Of a DNA stretch of 64,000 bases, positions 17,174-26,098 are shown piece after piece. Origin of the DNA: Anaerolineae bacterium (GTDB lineage Bacteria > Chloroflexota > Anaerolineae > Aggregatilineales > Phototrophicaceae). Location: assembly GCA_022822545.1 (NCBI GenBank), contig JAJEBE010000003.1, positions 23,776 through 87,775 of the forward strand. The letters run 5' to 3'. Positions within the stretch are counted from its first letter, which is position 1; the number at the start of each line of letters is the position of its first letter. The translations under genes and the position numbers were made by a program. A model generated the notes under the pieces. It searched no databases. It was not told the origin of the DNA and worked only from the letters and a program-made list of their open reading frames with translations.

Positions 17174-18610
17174 ATGAACAAAGGCAAGTTAGGTATGGGC
17201 AACAAGCGCAAGATATTCTATCGCTTCATCTCGCTGTTTTTTGGTTTGGTGATACTGTACAGCTTTGGCTTTGGCACAATCGCACAAGACGAACCCCCGG
17301 CTGAGGATGCCGCTGCCGAAGTGGTGGTGGAAGAAGGGATCACTGCGACGGAAGTCCAGTTCAACCTGGATCAGACATGGATTCTGATCGCCGGTTTCAT
17401 GGTCTTCTTCATGCAGGCCGGTTTTGCCATGTTGGAAGGCGGCATGATCCGCGAGACGGGGGTGGTCAACTCGCTGGCGGAAAACTTCATGGACGCCTGT
17501 ATTACTGGCCTTGTTTTCTTCTTGGTCGGCTATGGTATCGCTTATGGCACCATAGAAGCCGGGCTTGACGGCGGCGGCTGGACGCCGGGCGCAATGCCGC
17601 TAATGCTCGGCGGGGCGGACGGCACGGGCGCTGGCGATGGCGCGCTGTTCGTAAGCTTCTTCTTCCAATTTGCCTTTGCCGGCGCGGCCGCAACTATCGC
17701 CACCGGCGGTATGGCCGAGAGAACCAACTTCGTCGGCAAGTTGATTTACAGCGCGATCCTCGGCGCAATCATATACCCGGTTGTGGTTTTCTGGACTTGG
17801 GGCGGTGGCTGGATCGCGGCGCAAGGTTTCGTAGACTTCGCCGGTTCGACCATTGTTCACATGACAGGCGGCATCGTGGCGCTGGTCGGCGCCTACGTGC
17901 TGGGGCCGCGCGCCGGACGCGTCTTCGGCCGCCCGCCCGCGGCATCAAATCTAGGTCTTGCGGCGCTCGGCACTTTTATCCTCTGGTTCGGCTGGTACGG
18001 CTTTAATGTTGGCTCGGCGCTGGGCGCGAGTGATGTGAACGTGCTGGGCTTAGTGGCTGTGAATACGACGCTCGCCGCCACAGCTGGCGCGCTGGGGGCG
18101 ATGTTCCACACCTATTTTGTCACCAAGCACTGGAATGTCAGCTTCGTCTTAAACGGTTCCTTGGCTGGCTTGGTCGCCATCACGGCCGGCTGCGCCTCGG
18201 TCACGCCAATTAACGCCGTGATAATCGGAGCGCTGGCGGGCGTGGTTCTTGTCATTTCGATCGGCGTAGTGGAAGGCTTGAAGATTGACGACGCCGTTGG
18301 CGCATTTTCCGTCCACGGCGCATGTGGCGCTTTCGGCACGCTGATGATCGGCATCGTTGGCTCGGAGGCGCTGGGCGCGCCCAGTCTTTTTGACGGCGGC
18401 GGCCTTGGTCTGTTTGGGACGCAGCTCATCGGGGTGGTTGTGGTCGCGGTTTGGGCCGGCGTCACCAGCTACATTATGTTTACGTTGCTGAATCGCATTG
18501 ACGTCTTGCACGTGCATCCGGAAGCGGACCGCATCGGCATTGACGCCTACGAGCATCACGCCTCAGTCTGGCCAAACGTCCTGCCCCTGAACGAGCCGGA
18601 CCAAGAATAG
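17174..18610 (+). CDS. amt: Ammonium transporter
   Basis: The 478-residue Amt/MEP/Rh channel has an N-terminal signal-like segment (residues 13-35), a short acidic linker, and then eleven membrane segments. Family landmarks are FMQAGFAMLEGGMIRE, the ammonium vestibule region, GGWIAAQGFVDFAGSTIVHM, and the twin-histidine helices, where VHMTGG carries the first pore His and DDAVGAFSVHGACGAFGT the second. A C-terminal cytosolic tail follows (EADRIGIDAYEHHA). No glnK/PII gene accompanies it, unlike in many bacteria. It has its own promoter and a strong terminator, so it is monocistronic. Confidence 0.95.
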   Translation: MNKGKLGMGNKRKIFYRFISLFFGLVILYSFGFGTIAQDEPPAEDAAAEVVVEEGITATEVQFNLDQTWILIAGFMVFFMQAGFAMLEGGMIRETGVVNSLAENFMDACITGLVFFLVGYGIAYGTIEAGLDGGGWTPGAMPLMLGGADGTGAGDGALFVSFFFQFAFAGAAATIATGGMAERTNFVGKLIYSAILGAIIYPVVVFWTWGGGWIAAQGFVDFAGSTIVHMTGGIVALVGAYVLGPRAGRVFGRPPAASNLGLAALGTFILWFGWYGFNVGSALGASDVNVLGLVAVNTTLAATAGALGAMFHTYFVTKHWNVSFVLNGSLAGLVAITAGCASVTPINAVIIGALAGVVLVISIGVVEGLKIDDAVGAFSVHGACGAFGTLMIGIVGSEALGAPSLFDGGGLGLFGTQLIGVVVVAVWAGVTSYIMFTLLNRIDVLHVHPEADRIGIDAYEHHASVWPNVLPLNEPDQE

Positions 18611-18639
18611 CGCGCCTTTGCGACACTCACGACAAAACC

Positions 18640-18670
18640 AAGGCGATCCGAAACGGGTCGCCTTTTGCTT
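18640..18670 (+). terminator. Intrinsic terminator after amt
   Basis: AAGGCGATCCG (18640-18650), a 3-base loop and CGGGTCGCCTT (18654-18664) form an 11-bp stem with one G-U pair, followed by a T-rich tract. It lies 30 bases after the amt stop, between convergent genes. Confidence 0.85.
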
Positions 18671-18690
18671 TCTTCGCTTTGCCCACAGGG

Positions 18691-19140
18691 TTATAAGTTG
18701 TCGCTGTCAAGCATGATGGTCACGGGGCCGTCGTTGTGGATTTCCACCTGCATCAGCGCGCCGAAGACGCCACACTCCACTCGTTTGACGCCAGCTTGGC
18801 TCAGGCAGTCGGCGTAGCAACGCACCAGCGGTTCGGCGATCTCGGGCCGGGCCGCGCCAATATAACTTGGTCGCCGTCCCTTGCGCGCATCGGCGTAGAG
18901 GGTGAACTGCGACACCACCAGCGCGCCACCGCCGACATCCAGCAGCGACTGATTCATCTTGCCTGCCGCGTCAGCGAAAACGCGCAGATTGGCCGTCTTC
19001 GCCGCCAGCTTCTCCGCCACGGATTCGTTATCCGAATGAGTGACGCCGACCAGCGCAACAAAACCGAAATCGATCGCGCCGGTGATTTCGCCGTCCACGC
19101 TTACCGAGCCCTTCGTCACGCGCTGCAAGAGCACACGCAT
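18691..19140 (-). CDS. dtd: D-aminoacyl-tRNA deacylase
   Basis: The 149-residue protein is full length for Dtd. It starts MRVLLQRVTKGSVSVDG and carries both active-site signatures, SQFTLYAD (catalytic Thr in the SQxT motif) and the C-terminal NDGPVTIMLD (Gly-Pro chirality filter). It removes D-amino acids and glycine mischarged on tRNA. It is last in a tightly spaced set of four small minus-strand genes (20043 to 18691). Confidence 0.97.
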   Translation of the reverse strand: MRVLLQRVTKGSVSVDGEITGAIDFGFVALVGVTHSDNESVAEKLAAKTANLRVFADAAGKMNQSLLDVGGGALVVSQFTLYADARKGRRPSYIGAARPEIAEPLVRCYADCLSQAGVKRVECGVFGALMQVEIHNDGPVTIMLDSDNL

Positions 19141-19155
19141 ACCGGCGCCTCCATT

Positions 19156-19443
19156 TCAAGCTCGCTGGTTCAAGATCTGCATCACGCGCAAAAGGAAGAA
19201 CTGACAGCAGGTATCGACGTGGTAGTGGATATCCAGTTCTTCCAGTTGGCGGTCATACCTGCCGGTGACTTGGAATTGCGGCGCTTCGGCATGCTCGCCG
19301 CAGACGACATCACGAAACTTGCGCTCCAATCCGTCGCCGAGTGACCGGCGCGTACTGTCAAACATCAATTGAAGTTCGCGAGCGTCGAGGAAGGCGTCGG
19401 GCTGTTCATCGCCTTCAATTCGAAAATCAAATTCGATCTTCAT
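19156..19443 (-). CDS. Hypothetical protein
   Basis: The 95-residue soluble protein, starting MKIEFDFRIEGDEQP, belongs to no family I recognise. It has alternating beta-like and charged stretches and a central EEL-rich segment (RYDRQLEELDIHYHVDTCC) with two adjacent cysteines. It sits 15 bases upstream of dtd and 13 bases after the VOC gene, so it is probably co-transcribed with them. Confidence 0.55.
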   Translation of the reverse strand: MKIEFDFRIEGDEQPDAFLDARELQLMFDSTRRSLGDGLERKFRDVVCGEHAEAPQFQVTGRYDRQLEELDIHYHVDTCCQFFLLRVMQILNQRA

Positions 19444-19456
19444 GTGTCTGTTGCGG

Positions 19457-19846
19457 TCAGTCGATCATATTTGTCTGCCGCTGCACCAACTGAATCGTAT
19501 AACCCCAGGGGTCGCGCAGGAAAGCCAGCCTGTCGCCGTTCGGGCGGTTATCGATGTCGCCGTCCAAGGCAGCGCCGGCGTCAACCAGCCGCTGACGGGC
19601 CGCATCCATGTCCGCTACGGAAAATGCCAGATGGAAGGTGACCGCGTGATGTTCGGCGTAATCGATGAATGAGCCAAGCGGATTGCTGTATATCTCGATC
19701 ATGCTTTTGCCGGCGCTATCCGCCAGGAAGTGAATATACGGCGGCTCGGCGAATGACCGTACGATTTGCATATTGAGGTTTTCGCAATACCAGGCGGCCA
19801 GCGCCGCCGGATCCGCCACATTAAAAGCGATGTGCTCCAATCTCAT
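19457..19846 (-). CDS. VOC family protein (glyoxalase/dioxygenase fold)
   Basis: The 129-residue single vicinal-oxygen-chelate domain has two beta-alpha-beta-beta-beta modules. It starts MRLEHIAFNVADPAALAAWY, where H5 is the typical first metal ligand. The second module begins HLAFSVADMDAARQRL and ends FLRDPWGYTIQLVQR, where the usual glutamate is replaced by Q in IQLV. E51 in MIEIYSNP is another candidate ligand. The reaction cannot be deduced. It lies in the dtd cluster. Confidence 0.8.
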   Translation of the reverse strand: MRLEHIAFNVADPAALAAWYCENLNMQIVRSFAEPPYIHFLADSAGKSMIEIYSNPLGSFIDYAEHHAVTFHLAFSVADMDAARQRLVDAGAALDGDIDNRPNGDRLAFLRDPWGYTIQLVQRQTNMID

Positions 19847-19854
19847 GATGTCCC

Positions 19855-20043
19855 CTATTCCAATTCAAATCGTTCCGAATCCGAGGCGGGCGATTGCTCG
19901 CTCTCTACTTCCGGGTCGTCCGCCTCCAACTGCTGGCTGCGCAGCCAACTCATGCCCATCATGCCCAGAAATACGATGGCGATCCCCAGGAAGATAATCT
20001 CGTCAAATGGCCCCAAGGCTCCGTGCGCCAGGATAAAGGGCAT
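19855..20043 (-). CDS. Small single-pass membrane protein
   Basis: The 62-residue protein has one hydrophobic segment at about residues 14-33, followed by a strongly acidic cytosolic or external tail (ADDPEVESEQSPASDSERFE). It has no recognised family. GGCGGGAC precedes the ATG. It is the first gene of the four-gene minus-strand cluster with the VOC protein, the 95-residue protein and dtd. Confidence 0.5.
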   Translation of the reverse strand: MPFILAHGALGPFDEIIFLGIAIVFLGMMGMSWLRSQQLEADDPEVESEQSPASDSERFELE

Positions 20044-20194
20044 GTCCCGCCTCGATTATCAGCCTAATCGGCTGCATTATAGACGACGCCAGGCGCAAAC
20101 TGAACCGATGGTTGTCAGGTCGCCCCAAGAAAAGCAGAATGGCATGGGCGCGGCTTATGCCGCTCGCGGGCGGCTACACCGGAGAGCAAGGTAT

Positions 20195-21841
20195 ATGTCC
20201 GAACAGATTCTGAGCGTCAGCGGCTTGCGGAAGTATTATGGCGCGAAGCTGATACTCGATGATGTCACTCTCAATTTGAATCGAGGCGAACGGGCGGTCC
20301 TCGTCGGCGAAAACGGCGTGGGCAAGTCTACGCTGGCTCGGCTGATCCTGGGTATCGAAGCGGGCGAGGGCGGGACGATCCGCCGCCAGCCCGGCAGCGT
20401 TGTGGCTTATCTCCCGCAAGAGGCGCAGGTCGCCGACGCGCTGACAGTCGGGGAATACATCAGCGAATGCCTCGGCGAGCTGGATACGCTGGGGCGCCGT
20501 TTGACCGAGCTGGAAACGCAGATGGCCGAGGGCGACGATATAGAAGCCGCGCTGGATGAATACGGCCGATTGCAGACGCTGTTTGACCTGCGAGGCGGAT
20601 ACACCCTGGACGCGCGCCGCGAGCAGATCTTCGCCGGTTTGGACCTGGGCCATATTGACCAGGCGCGGGCGGTCATGTCGCTGAGCGGCGGCGAGAAGAC
20701 GCGTATCGGCTTGGCGCTATTGCTCTTGCAGGCGCCCGATCTGCTGATATTGGACGAACCGACAAACCATCTGGATTTCACCGGTTTGGCCTGGCTGGAA
20801 GATTATCTGCTGGCTTATCCGCAGGCGCTGTTGATGATCACCCATGACCGCCGCTTCATCGACCGCGTGGCGACCAAGATACTTGATCTGTCGCCGGTGA
20901 CGCACAGCCTGACGACCTATCATGGCAATTACTCGGATTATCTCGCCCAGCGCGAGGCGCAATATCAGCGCGAGGTCGATGCCTATCACAATCAAGTGAA
21001 TCGCATGAAACAACTGCGCGCGCAGATGAAGAAAGAAGCGCACGGGCATCGCAAGGCGAAGCGGCCCGATGATGGCGACAAATGGATCAAGTTCACCGCT
21101 CAGCAGCAGGTCGCTCGCACTGTGAGCAAGTTGGTCCGTTCGGCCCGTCAGGAGTTGGACGCGCTCGAGGCGAACCGGCTGGATAATCCGCGCCAGGTCT
21201 GGCATATCGAATTTGAATTCGACCCGCTGCCATTAACCAGCATGGAGCCCTTGCAATTGCAATCATTGAGCATGGCTTTCGACGAACGCGAGCTAATCTC
21301 CGGCGCCGACGCCATCTTGCGCAAGGGTGAGCGCGCCGCTTTGGTCGCGCCGAATGGGGCGGGCAAGACCACGCTCCTGCGGCTGATCATGGGCGAGTTG
21401 GAGGCGACCGGCGGCGCAGTCAAGATCATGCCCAGCGCCAAACTCGGCTACCTCGACCAGACCGGCGATGCCTTTGACGAGCGCGCCAATGTCGTTGAGT
21501 TGCTCAGCGCGATCAGTCATGACAGTGCCGACAACATCCTCACCCTGCTGCACCGCAGCGGCTTGTTCCGCGATGCGCATCTGGCGGCCAAATCGGTTGG
21601 AGATTTGAGCTTGGGGCAAGTCCGCAAGCTTGGCATCGCCCGCCTTATTCACAGCCGCGCCAATTTGCTGCTGCTGGATGAGCCGACGAACCACCTCGAT
21701 TTGATGAGTCTGGAAGCATTGGAGCGGGCCCTGCTTGCTTTCCCGGGCGCGATCCTGGCGGCGACGCACGATCGCTGGTTCATCGACAAAATCGCGACCG
21801 CAGTCTGGCGCTTGCGCGATGGCAAACTCGTGATTGACTAA
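20195..21841 (+). CDS. ABC-F family ATPase
   Basis: The 548-residue protein has two ATP-binding cassettes and no membrane domain. The first has Walker A GENGVGKST, signature LSGGEKTR and LLILDEPTNHLDF. The second has Walker A APNGAGKTT, a degenerate signature LSLGQVRK and LLLLDEPTNHLDL. The charged linker between them (about residues 245-320, many K/R/Q) is the P-site tRNA-interaction motif of ABC-F proteins. These factors act on stalled or antibiotic-bound ribosomes. The ATG at 20195 follows an AGAGCAAGG ribosome site; an upstream in-frame extension to 19766 crosses the opposite-strand small-gene cluster and is rejected. Confidence 0.9.
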   Translation: MSEQILSVSGLRKYYGAKLILDDVTLNLNRGERAVLVGENGVGKSTLARLILGIEAGEGGTIRRQPGSVVAYLPQEAQVADALTVGEYISECLGELDTLGRRLTELETQMAEGDDIEAALDEYGRLQTLFDLRGGYTLDARREQIFAGLDLGHIDQARAVMSLSGGEKTRIGLALLLLQAPDLLILDEPTNHLDFTGLAWLEDYLLAYPQALLMITHDRRFIDRVATKILDLSPVTHSLTTYHGNYSDYLAQREAQYQREVDAYHNQVNRMKQLRAQMKKEAHGHRKAKRPDDGDKWIKFTAQQQVARTVSKLVRSARQELDALEANRLDNPRQVWHIEFEFDPLPLTSMEPLQLQSLSMAFDERELISGADAILRKGERAALVAPNGAGKTTLLRLIMGELEATGGAVKIMPSAKLGYLDQTGDAFDERANVVELLSAISHDSADNILTLLHRSGLFRDAHLAAKSVGDLSLGQVRKLGIARLIHSRANLLLLDEPTNHLDLMSLEALERALLAFPGAILAATHDRWFIDKIATAVWRLRDGKLVID

Positions 21842-21855
21842 AGGCGCGGGGCGTC

Positions 21856-22725
21856 TCAGTCCGCGTCGACGGGAATCTTGAAGCCGGAGGCTGGCGGCGG
21901 CGCATCATCATCGCCTGGCTCGTCTTCGGCGCTGTCGCCGGCCGCGCTGATGTCGATGCGGACCGCTTTCTTGCCAAGCTGGGGAGGCTTGCTCTGCTGT
22001 TTCCGTCTCCGCTTGCGCGGTTTTTTCTTCGGCTTCTTAACCTGGACCGAGATATCAACTTCCACGTCAGCCGCCTGGTCCGCATCAGCGCTTTCGCTAA
22101 TTTCGACCGTGCGCCGCGCTTCGGCAAGGGCGCCGGCGTCTTCCGCAGCCGCAGTTTTTGGCGACTCGGCCTGGGGCCTAGATTCTTTCTGTGAACCGGT
22201 CGCATCTTGCCCCGATCCAACGGATTGCGCCGCGCGCATCCGCTTGACCATGGCGACGATGTCGTCTTCGAATATATCCCAGCGAGATGGCGCCAGCGAT
22301 TCCAGCATGAGCTCCAGCGCGTCAAGCAAAGCCATGCTATCGGCCTCGTTGCTGTTCAAGGCGAAGATCCGCCAAACGCGCAGGGCCCGATAGCTCGGGT
22401 GCAAGCGCAGGCCTTCGTCGATGACCGTCAGCGCCTCCTGGACTTCGCCCATCGAGAGCAAGGTAGCGCCGAGGCGCGTGTATAAACGTGGCATATCTTT
22501 GGGCGGCAAGCCTTGCCCTTTTGGCAGAGCGAGCAATTCTCGGTAGAGCGGCAGCGCTTGCTCCGGCACCTCGAAGGCGGTCCAGCTTGCGGCCAGTTCA
22601 AACATGATGCGCGCATTGCCGGGGTAGGTGGCGTGCAACTGCCGAAAATGTTCGATCGCCCCGCGCAGATTGCCTCGCCGTTTCAATTGCAGACCGGCAT
22701 CAATCAACTCGGTGATCACCGCCAT
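21856..22725 (-). CDS. Tetratricopeptide repeat protein with basic C-terminus
   Basis: The protein has 289 residues. The first 150 form about four TPR-like helical hairpins (for example IDAGLQLKRRGNLRGAIEHF and ARIMFELAASWTAFEVPEQA), a protein-interaction scaffold. The rest is low complexity: an alanine- and glutamate-rich linker, then a block of lysine and arginine (KKPKKKPRKRRRKQQ) and a final acidic stretch. The basic block suggests nucleic-acid or ribosome contact, but this is inference. It is convergent with the ABC-F gene, 15 bases apart. Confidence 0.75.
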   Translation of the reverse strand: MAVITELIDAGLQLKRRGNLRGAIEHFRQLHATYPGNARIMFELAASWTAFEVPEQALPLYRELLALPKGQGLPPKDMPRLYTRLGATLLSMGEVQEALTVIDEGLRLHPSYRALRVWRIFALNSNEADSMALLDALELMLESLAPSRWDIFEDDIVAMVKRMRAAQSVGSGQDATGSQKESRPQAESPKTAAAEDAGALAEARRTVEISESADADQAADVEVDISVQVKKPKKKPRKRRRKQQSKPPQLGKKAVRIDISAAGDSAEDEPGDDDAPPPASGFKIPVDAD

Positions 22726-22890
22726 CGTCCTTCTTCCTCATCGCGCTTGTCTAGCATGAGTATAGCATGGTCGAACGGCGCCAAGTATCTTCATTGCGCG
22801 GTCGGCAAGAGGGTGGCTTGTGGCTTGCCCCGCCAAGCGGCCGAACGGATAATGGGTGGCGTTCAGGCAGGCAGGAATGAGGGATATTTT

Positions 22891-23811
22891 ATGCGCCATT
22901 TGCGTCGCGGGATTGGCAATATCGTCGGACTTGCGTTATGCCTGTCGCTTGCGCTGCTCGTGTTGCCCTTACAGGCGGCTGATAGCGAGCCGCTCGCAGT
23001 TGAAACGGGTGAAGCCGAGAACCCGCTCGGTGATGCGCTGGTCAGCGTCAATGGCGCGCAGATCGAGCGCGCGCGTTTCAATGCGGCGTTCGCGCGTCTC
23101 GCGGCCTTCTCAACCGCCGCCGATCCCAACACGCTTGCCCTGGACGTATTGAATAGCCTGATTGGCGACGAGCTGATTCAGCAATTCGCCATAAAGAATG
23201 ACCTCGCTGCTGCTGCTCATGAGGCGGTGGAGGACGAGATCGAGAGCCTGAAAGACAACATGGGCGCGGACCGTTGGGAAGAGTGGCTTAAGGAGAATCT
23301 TTACACCGCCGACGAATTCCGGGACGAACTCCGCCAGCACTTTGTCGCGCTGGCCGTGCGCGAACAGGTGACGGCGCATTTGTGGGAGGAGGTCTTGCAT
23401 GCGCGCGCGCGTCACATATTGGTGGCGCAGGAAAGCGAAGCGGAACTTGTGATAGGGCGCTTGCGGGCCGGTGAAAGTTTCGCGGCCTTGGCGGGGGCGC
23501 TTTCACTCGATGTCTCGACCCGCGAATATGGCGGCGATCTCGGCTGGTTTATCCGGGGCGAACTGCTGGATCGGCGTCTTGGCGAGGCGGCCTTTTCACA
23601 AGGCCTGGGAGAGATAGGCGGTCCGATCGCCACTCGCCTCGGCTACCATGTTCTGCAGGTTATCGGCCGAGCGGAGCGCGGAATTGAGGCCGGTCGCCTG
23701 CCGCATCTGATCGAGAACACCTTCAACTTGTGGCTGGAAGCGCAACTTGAAGCGGCGGATATCCGATTTGATCTGGAAGCGCTCGACTCGTTGCCGGGCG
23801 CTATGCCTTGA
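22891..23811 (+). CDS. Exported peptidyl-prolyl isomerase, parvulin (PpiC/SurA) type
   Basis: The 306-residue protein has a signal peptide (about residues 1-30, ending in LPLQAADS, with no lipobox). Next is a SurA_N-like helical chaperone domain (SVNGAQIERARFNAAF through LREQVT), then a PpiC rotamase domain beginning HARARHILVAQESEAELVIG and containing YGGDLGWFIRGELLDRRLGE. It should help fold secreted proteins outside the membrane. The ATG at 22891 follows GAGGG; the longer frame to 22513 lies antisense to the TPR gene. Its last 11 bases overlap the end of the convergent glycosyltransferase gene. Confidence 0.88.
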   Translation: MRHLRRGIGNIVGLALCLSLALLVLPLQAADSEPLAVETGEAENPLGDALVSVNGAQIERARFNAAFARLAAFSTAADPNTLALDVLNSLIGDELIQQFAIKNDLAAAAHEAVEDEIESLKDNMGADRWEEWLKENLYTADEFRDELRQHFVALAVREQVTAHLWEEVLHARARHILVAQESEAELVIGRLRAGESFAALAGALSLDVSTREYGGDLGWFIRGELLDRRLGEAAFSQGLGEIGGPIATRLGYHVLQVIGRAERGIEAGRLPHLIENTFNLWLEAQLEAADIRFDLEALDSLPGAMP

Positions 23812-25213
23812 CGACAGGCACAACATAGCCGTCATCGAGCCAAACTTTCAGCCGGCCCGGATCCACGGCGTCGCGGCGGAAGCCCGTCGGCTCGTTGAGG
23901 CTTAACTGAACCAGTTCTTCGTCCCTGACAAATGTGCTGAGAAAGTCGTGATAGATACCGCGGTGCGGCGAAACATAACACCAGGGCGCGAGTCGATACT
24001 TGGTTTCAGCGGTAAGTTGCGGGATCCGATATGTCAGTGGCGGCTTCTTGACCGCATTAAGTATGATATCGGCATAACTGTCGACCATCGCGTCGTGCGA
24101 GAATTCCGCTCTGAGATAGCTTAGGGTCTCTGGAGATGTTCGGCGGCGTTCGCTAAGAATGCTGTGCGTTATCGCCGCGGCGCTTTCGATTTCGCCGTAA
24201 TCGATGCTGTCGATATGTTCTTCGGGCAGAAGTTCGCGATAAGTCGCGACGCGAGAAACGACCGCCGGCGTGCCGCAGCCCAATGATTCAAAGACCGCAT
24301 TGCCGAAAGTCTCGATGATGTTGCCGATACACAGGCTTACATCGGCCAGGCTGTAATACTGCGGTATTAGAGCTTCGCTTATCCATTCGTGAAATATGAA
24401 AATATCGCTAAGGCACATTTCATTGATGCGGCGTCTTAGCCCGTTGTAATAATTGACATATTTTGGTTCCTTGGAGACGCCGGGCCAGAGCGGCACCAAG
24501 ACGCGCAGATCCTGCCAGCCATAGTCATGCACCAGCCGATGCGCCACCTGCACCACATCGAAAATTCCTTTGTTGACGTCGGGCCGGTGCGGAAAGAGAA
24601 CGACAGGATGCTTGACAATTTCGGCCGGGATGTACTCAAAGATTTCCTTTGGCTCCGTATAACGGAAGAAATCCCAATCGAAGCCATTGTGGATGGCGTG
24701 CATGCGTCCGCTAATTTGCGGCGCGAATTGCCCGACGGCCGCTTCATAAGAGGCGCGTGTATGTTCTGATGGCAAAATCCATTCGTCGCCTTGAAACAGG
24801 AAGGCGGACATGACCGGCTCAGGGTAGATGATCGTTCGAAGCGAAATCACCGTTGGAATGTCTTGATAGGCGTAGGGAAATATCAAGCTGCCATCGTGGC
24901 TGTAGTGCACGTCCGCCTCGGCGAAGGCAGCACCGATTTCGCGCATCGCGTTTGCAATATGATAAAGCGGTGTGAGATAGGGCTCCGGATAGGGTTGCTT
25001 GAAGCGAAGCACAGGCAGGACTTCTATATTTTCATGCCATTTGAAAGGTGTCTTTGAGCCTTCAATGGGCGTGGTGTAGATCGTTACCTGATGCCCTTGC
25101 TCGCCCAGGTGCAGCGAGATTTTTTTCAATTGCATCTCGGCCCCGGCTATAGAGATATCCGGGAACAGAGCTGTCATGGAGAAGCCGACGATCTTTTTGC
25201 CCATAGTTTTCAC
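23801..25213 (-). CDS. Glycosyltransferase family 4-like, with extra C-terminal domain
   Basis: The 470-residue GT-B fold glycosyltransferase has an N-terminal acceptor domain (IAGAEMQLKKISLHLGEQGH). Its C-terminal nucleotide-sugar domain has the family pattern FGNAVFESLGCGTPAVVSRV, with the conserved E-x7-E spacing. After about residue 400 there is an added domain of 70 residues (starting near YRLAPWCYVSPHRGIYHDFL) that I cannot assign. The first codon in frame is GTG at 25213; an ATG at 25204 is equally possible. Base composition is visibly lower in GC than the neighbours (about 40 % in places), suggesting recent acquisition. Confidence 0.8.
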   Translation of the reverse strand: MKTMGKKIVGFSMTALFPDISIAGAEMQLKKISLHLGEQGHQVTIYTTPIEGSKTPFKWHENIEVLPVLRFKQPYPEPYLTPLYHIANAMREIGAAFAEADVHYSHDGSLIFPYAYQDIPTVISLRTIIYPEPVMSAFLFQGDEWILPSEHTRASYEAAVGQFAPQISGRMHAIHNGFDWDFFRYTEPKEIFEYIPAEIVKHPVVLFPHRPDVNKGIFDVVQVAHRLVHDYGWQDLRVLVPLWPGVSKEPKYVNYYNGLRRRINEMCLSDIFIFHEWISEALIPQYYSLADVSLCIGNIIETFGNAVFESLGCGTPAVVSRVATYRELLPEEHIDSIDYGEIESAAAITHSILSERRRTSPETLSYLRAEFSHDAMVDSYADIILNAVKKPPLTYRIPQLTAETKYRLAPWCYVSPHRGIYHDFLSTFVRDEELVQLSLNEPTGFRRDAVDPGRLKVWLDDGYVVPVVKA

Positions 25214-25315
25214 TCAGGTGATATTCATGCCACAATTACTGTTGCCTATTATTTCAGCGTATCACAAAGCAAAACCTGAGTAAAGTGGTCTGGCTGCGCG
25301 AGCCGGGCCGGCGGG

Positions 25316-26044
25316 TCAGGCAGAGATTATGGTGCCGACGGCGGTATCGCCTCGCAGCGCTTTCACCAGGTCCTCCGGGTTCCAGAAGTCCAGCACGATG
25401 ATGGGCATGGCGTTTTCCTGGCAGAGGGTGAAGGCAGTGGTGTCCATCACGCGCAACTGTTGATCGAGCACTTGCTGGTAATCCAGCTTGCTGTAGCGGG
25501 CGGCGTCGCGGTTCTTCAGCGGGTCAGCCGAATAGACGCCATCAACCTTGGTCGCTTTCACGATGACATCGGCATGGATTTCGCTGGCGCGCAAGGCGGC
25601 CGCGGAATCGGTCGTGAAATAGGGGCTGCCAATACCGCCGGTCAGGATGACGACGCGGCCTTTTTCCATGTGGCGGATGGCGCGCAGCCGGATGTAGGGC
25701 TCGGCGATGGAATTCATTTCGACGGCGGTTTGAACTCGTGTCACGATGCCGAGGCGTTCGATGGCGTCTTGCAGCGCCAGGCCATTCATGACAGTGGCGA
25801 TCATGCCCATGTGGTCGGCCGTGCTGCGGTCCATGCCCAACTTCGCCGCCGGCTCGCCCCGCCACAAGTTGCCGCCGCCGATGACGATAGCGACCTGTAT
25901 GCCCAAGTCATGAACTTCGCGCACGCGTTGGGCGATATAGGCCGCCATTTCCGGGTCAATGCCGACGCCGCTGCCACCGGCCAGCGCCTCGCCGCTAAGC
26001 TTCAACAAGACACGTCTGTAAGGCAGGCTGCCATTCGCGCTCAT
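25316..26044 (-). CDS. pyrH: UMP kinase
   Basis: The 242-residue amino-acid-kinase-fold enzyme phosphorylates UMP to UDP. Family signatures are RRVLLKLSGEALAG, AIVIGGGNLWRG, STADHMGMIATVMNGLALQD, ILTGGIGSPYFTTDSAAALRA and VIVKATKVDGVYSADP. The frame starts at 26071, but the ATG at 26044 with GGGAGAAACA before it is the better start. In most bacteria the order is rpsB-tsf-pyrH-frr. Here the MerB-like gene sits between tsf and pyrH, and no frr follows. Confidence 0.97.
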   Translation of the reverse strand: MSANGSLPYRRVLLKLSGEALAGGSGVGIDPEMAAYIAQRVREVHDLGIQVAIVIGGGNLWRGEPAAKLGMDRSTADHMGMIATVMNGLALQDAIERLGIVTRVQTAVEMNSIAEPYIRLRAIRHMEKGRVVILTGGIGSPYFTTDSAAALRASEIHADVIVKATKVDGVYSADPLKNRDAARYSKLDYQQVLDQQLRVMDTTAFTLCQENAMPIIVLDFWNPEDLVKALRGDTAVGTIISA

Positions 26045-26098
26045 TGTTTCTCCCTGGTTAGTTGTCTCCATCGTTTACGATCAAGCGCCGGCGCGCAA

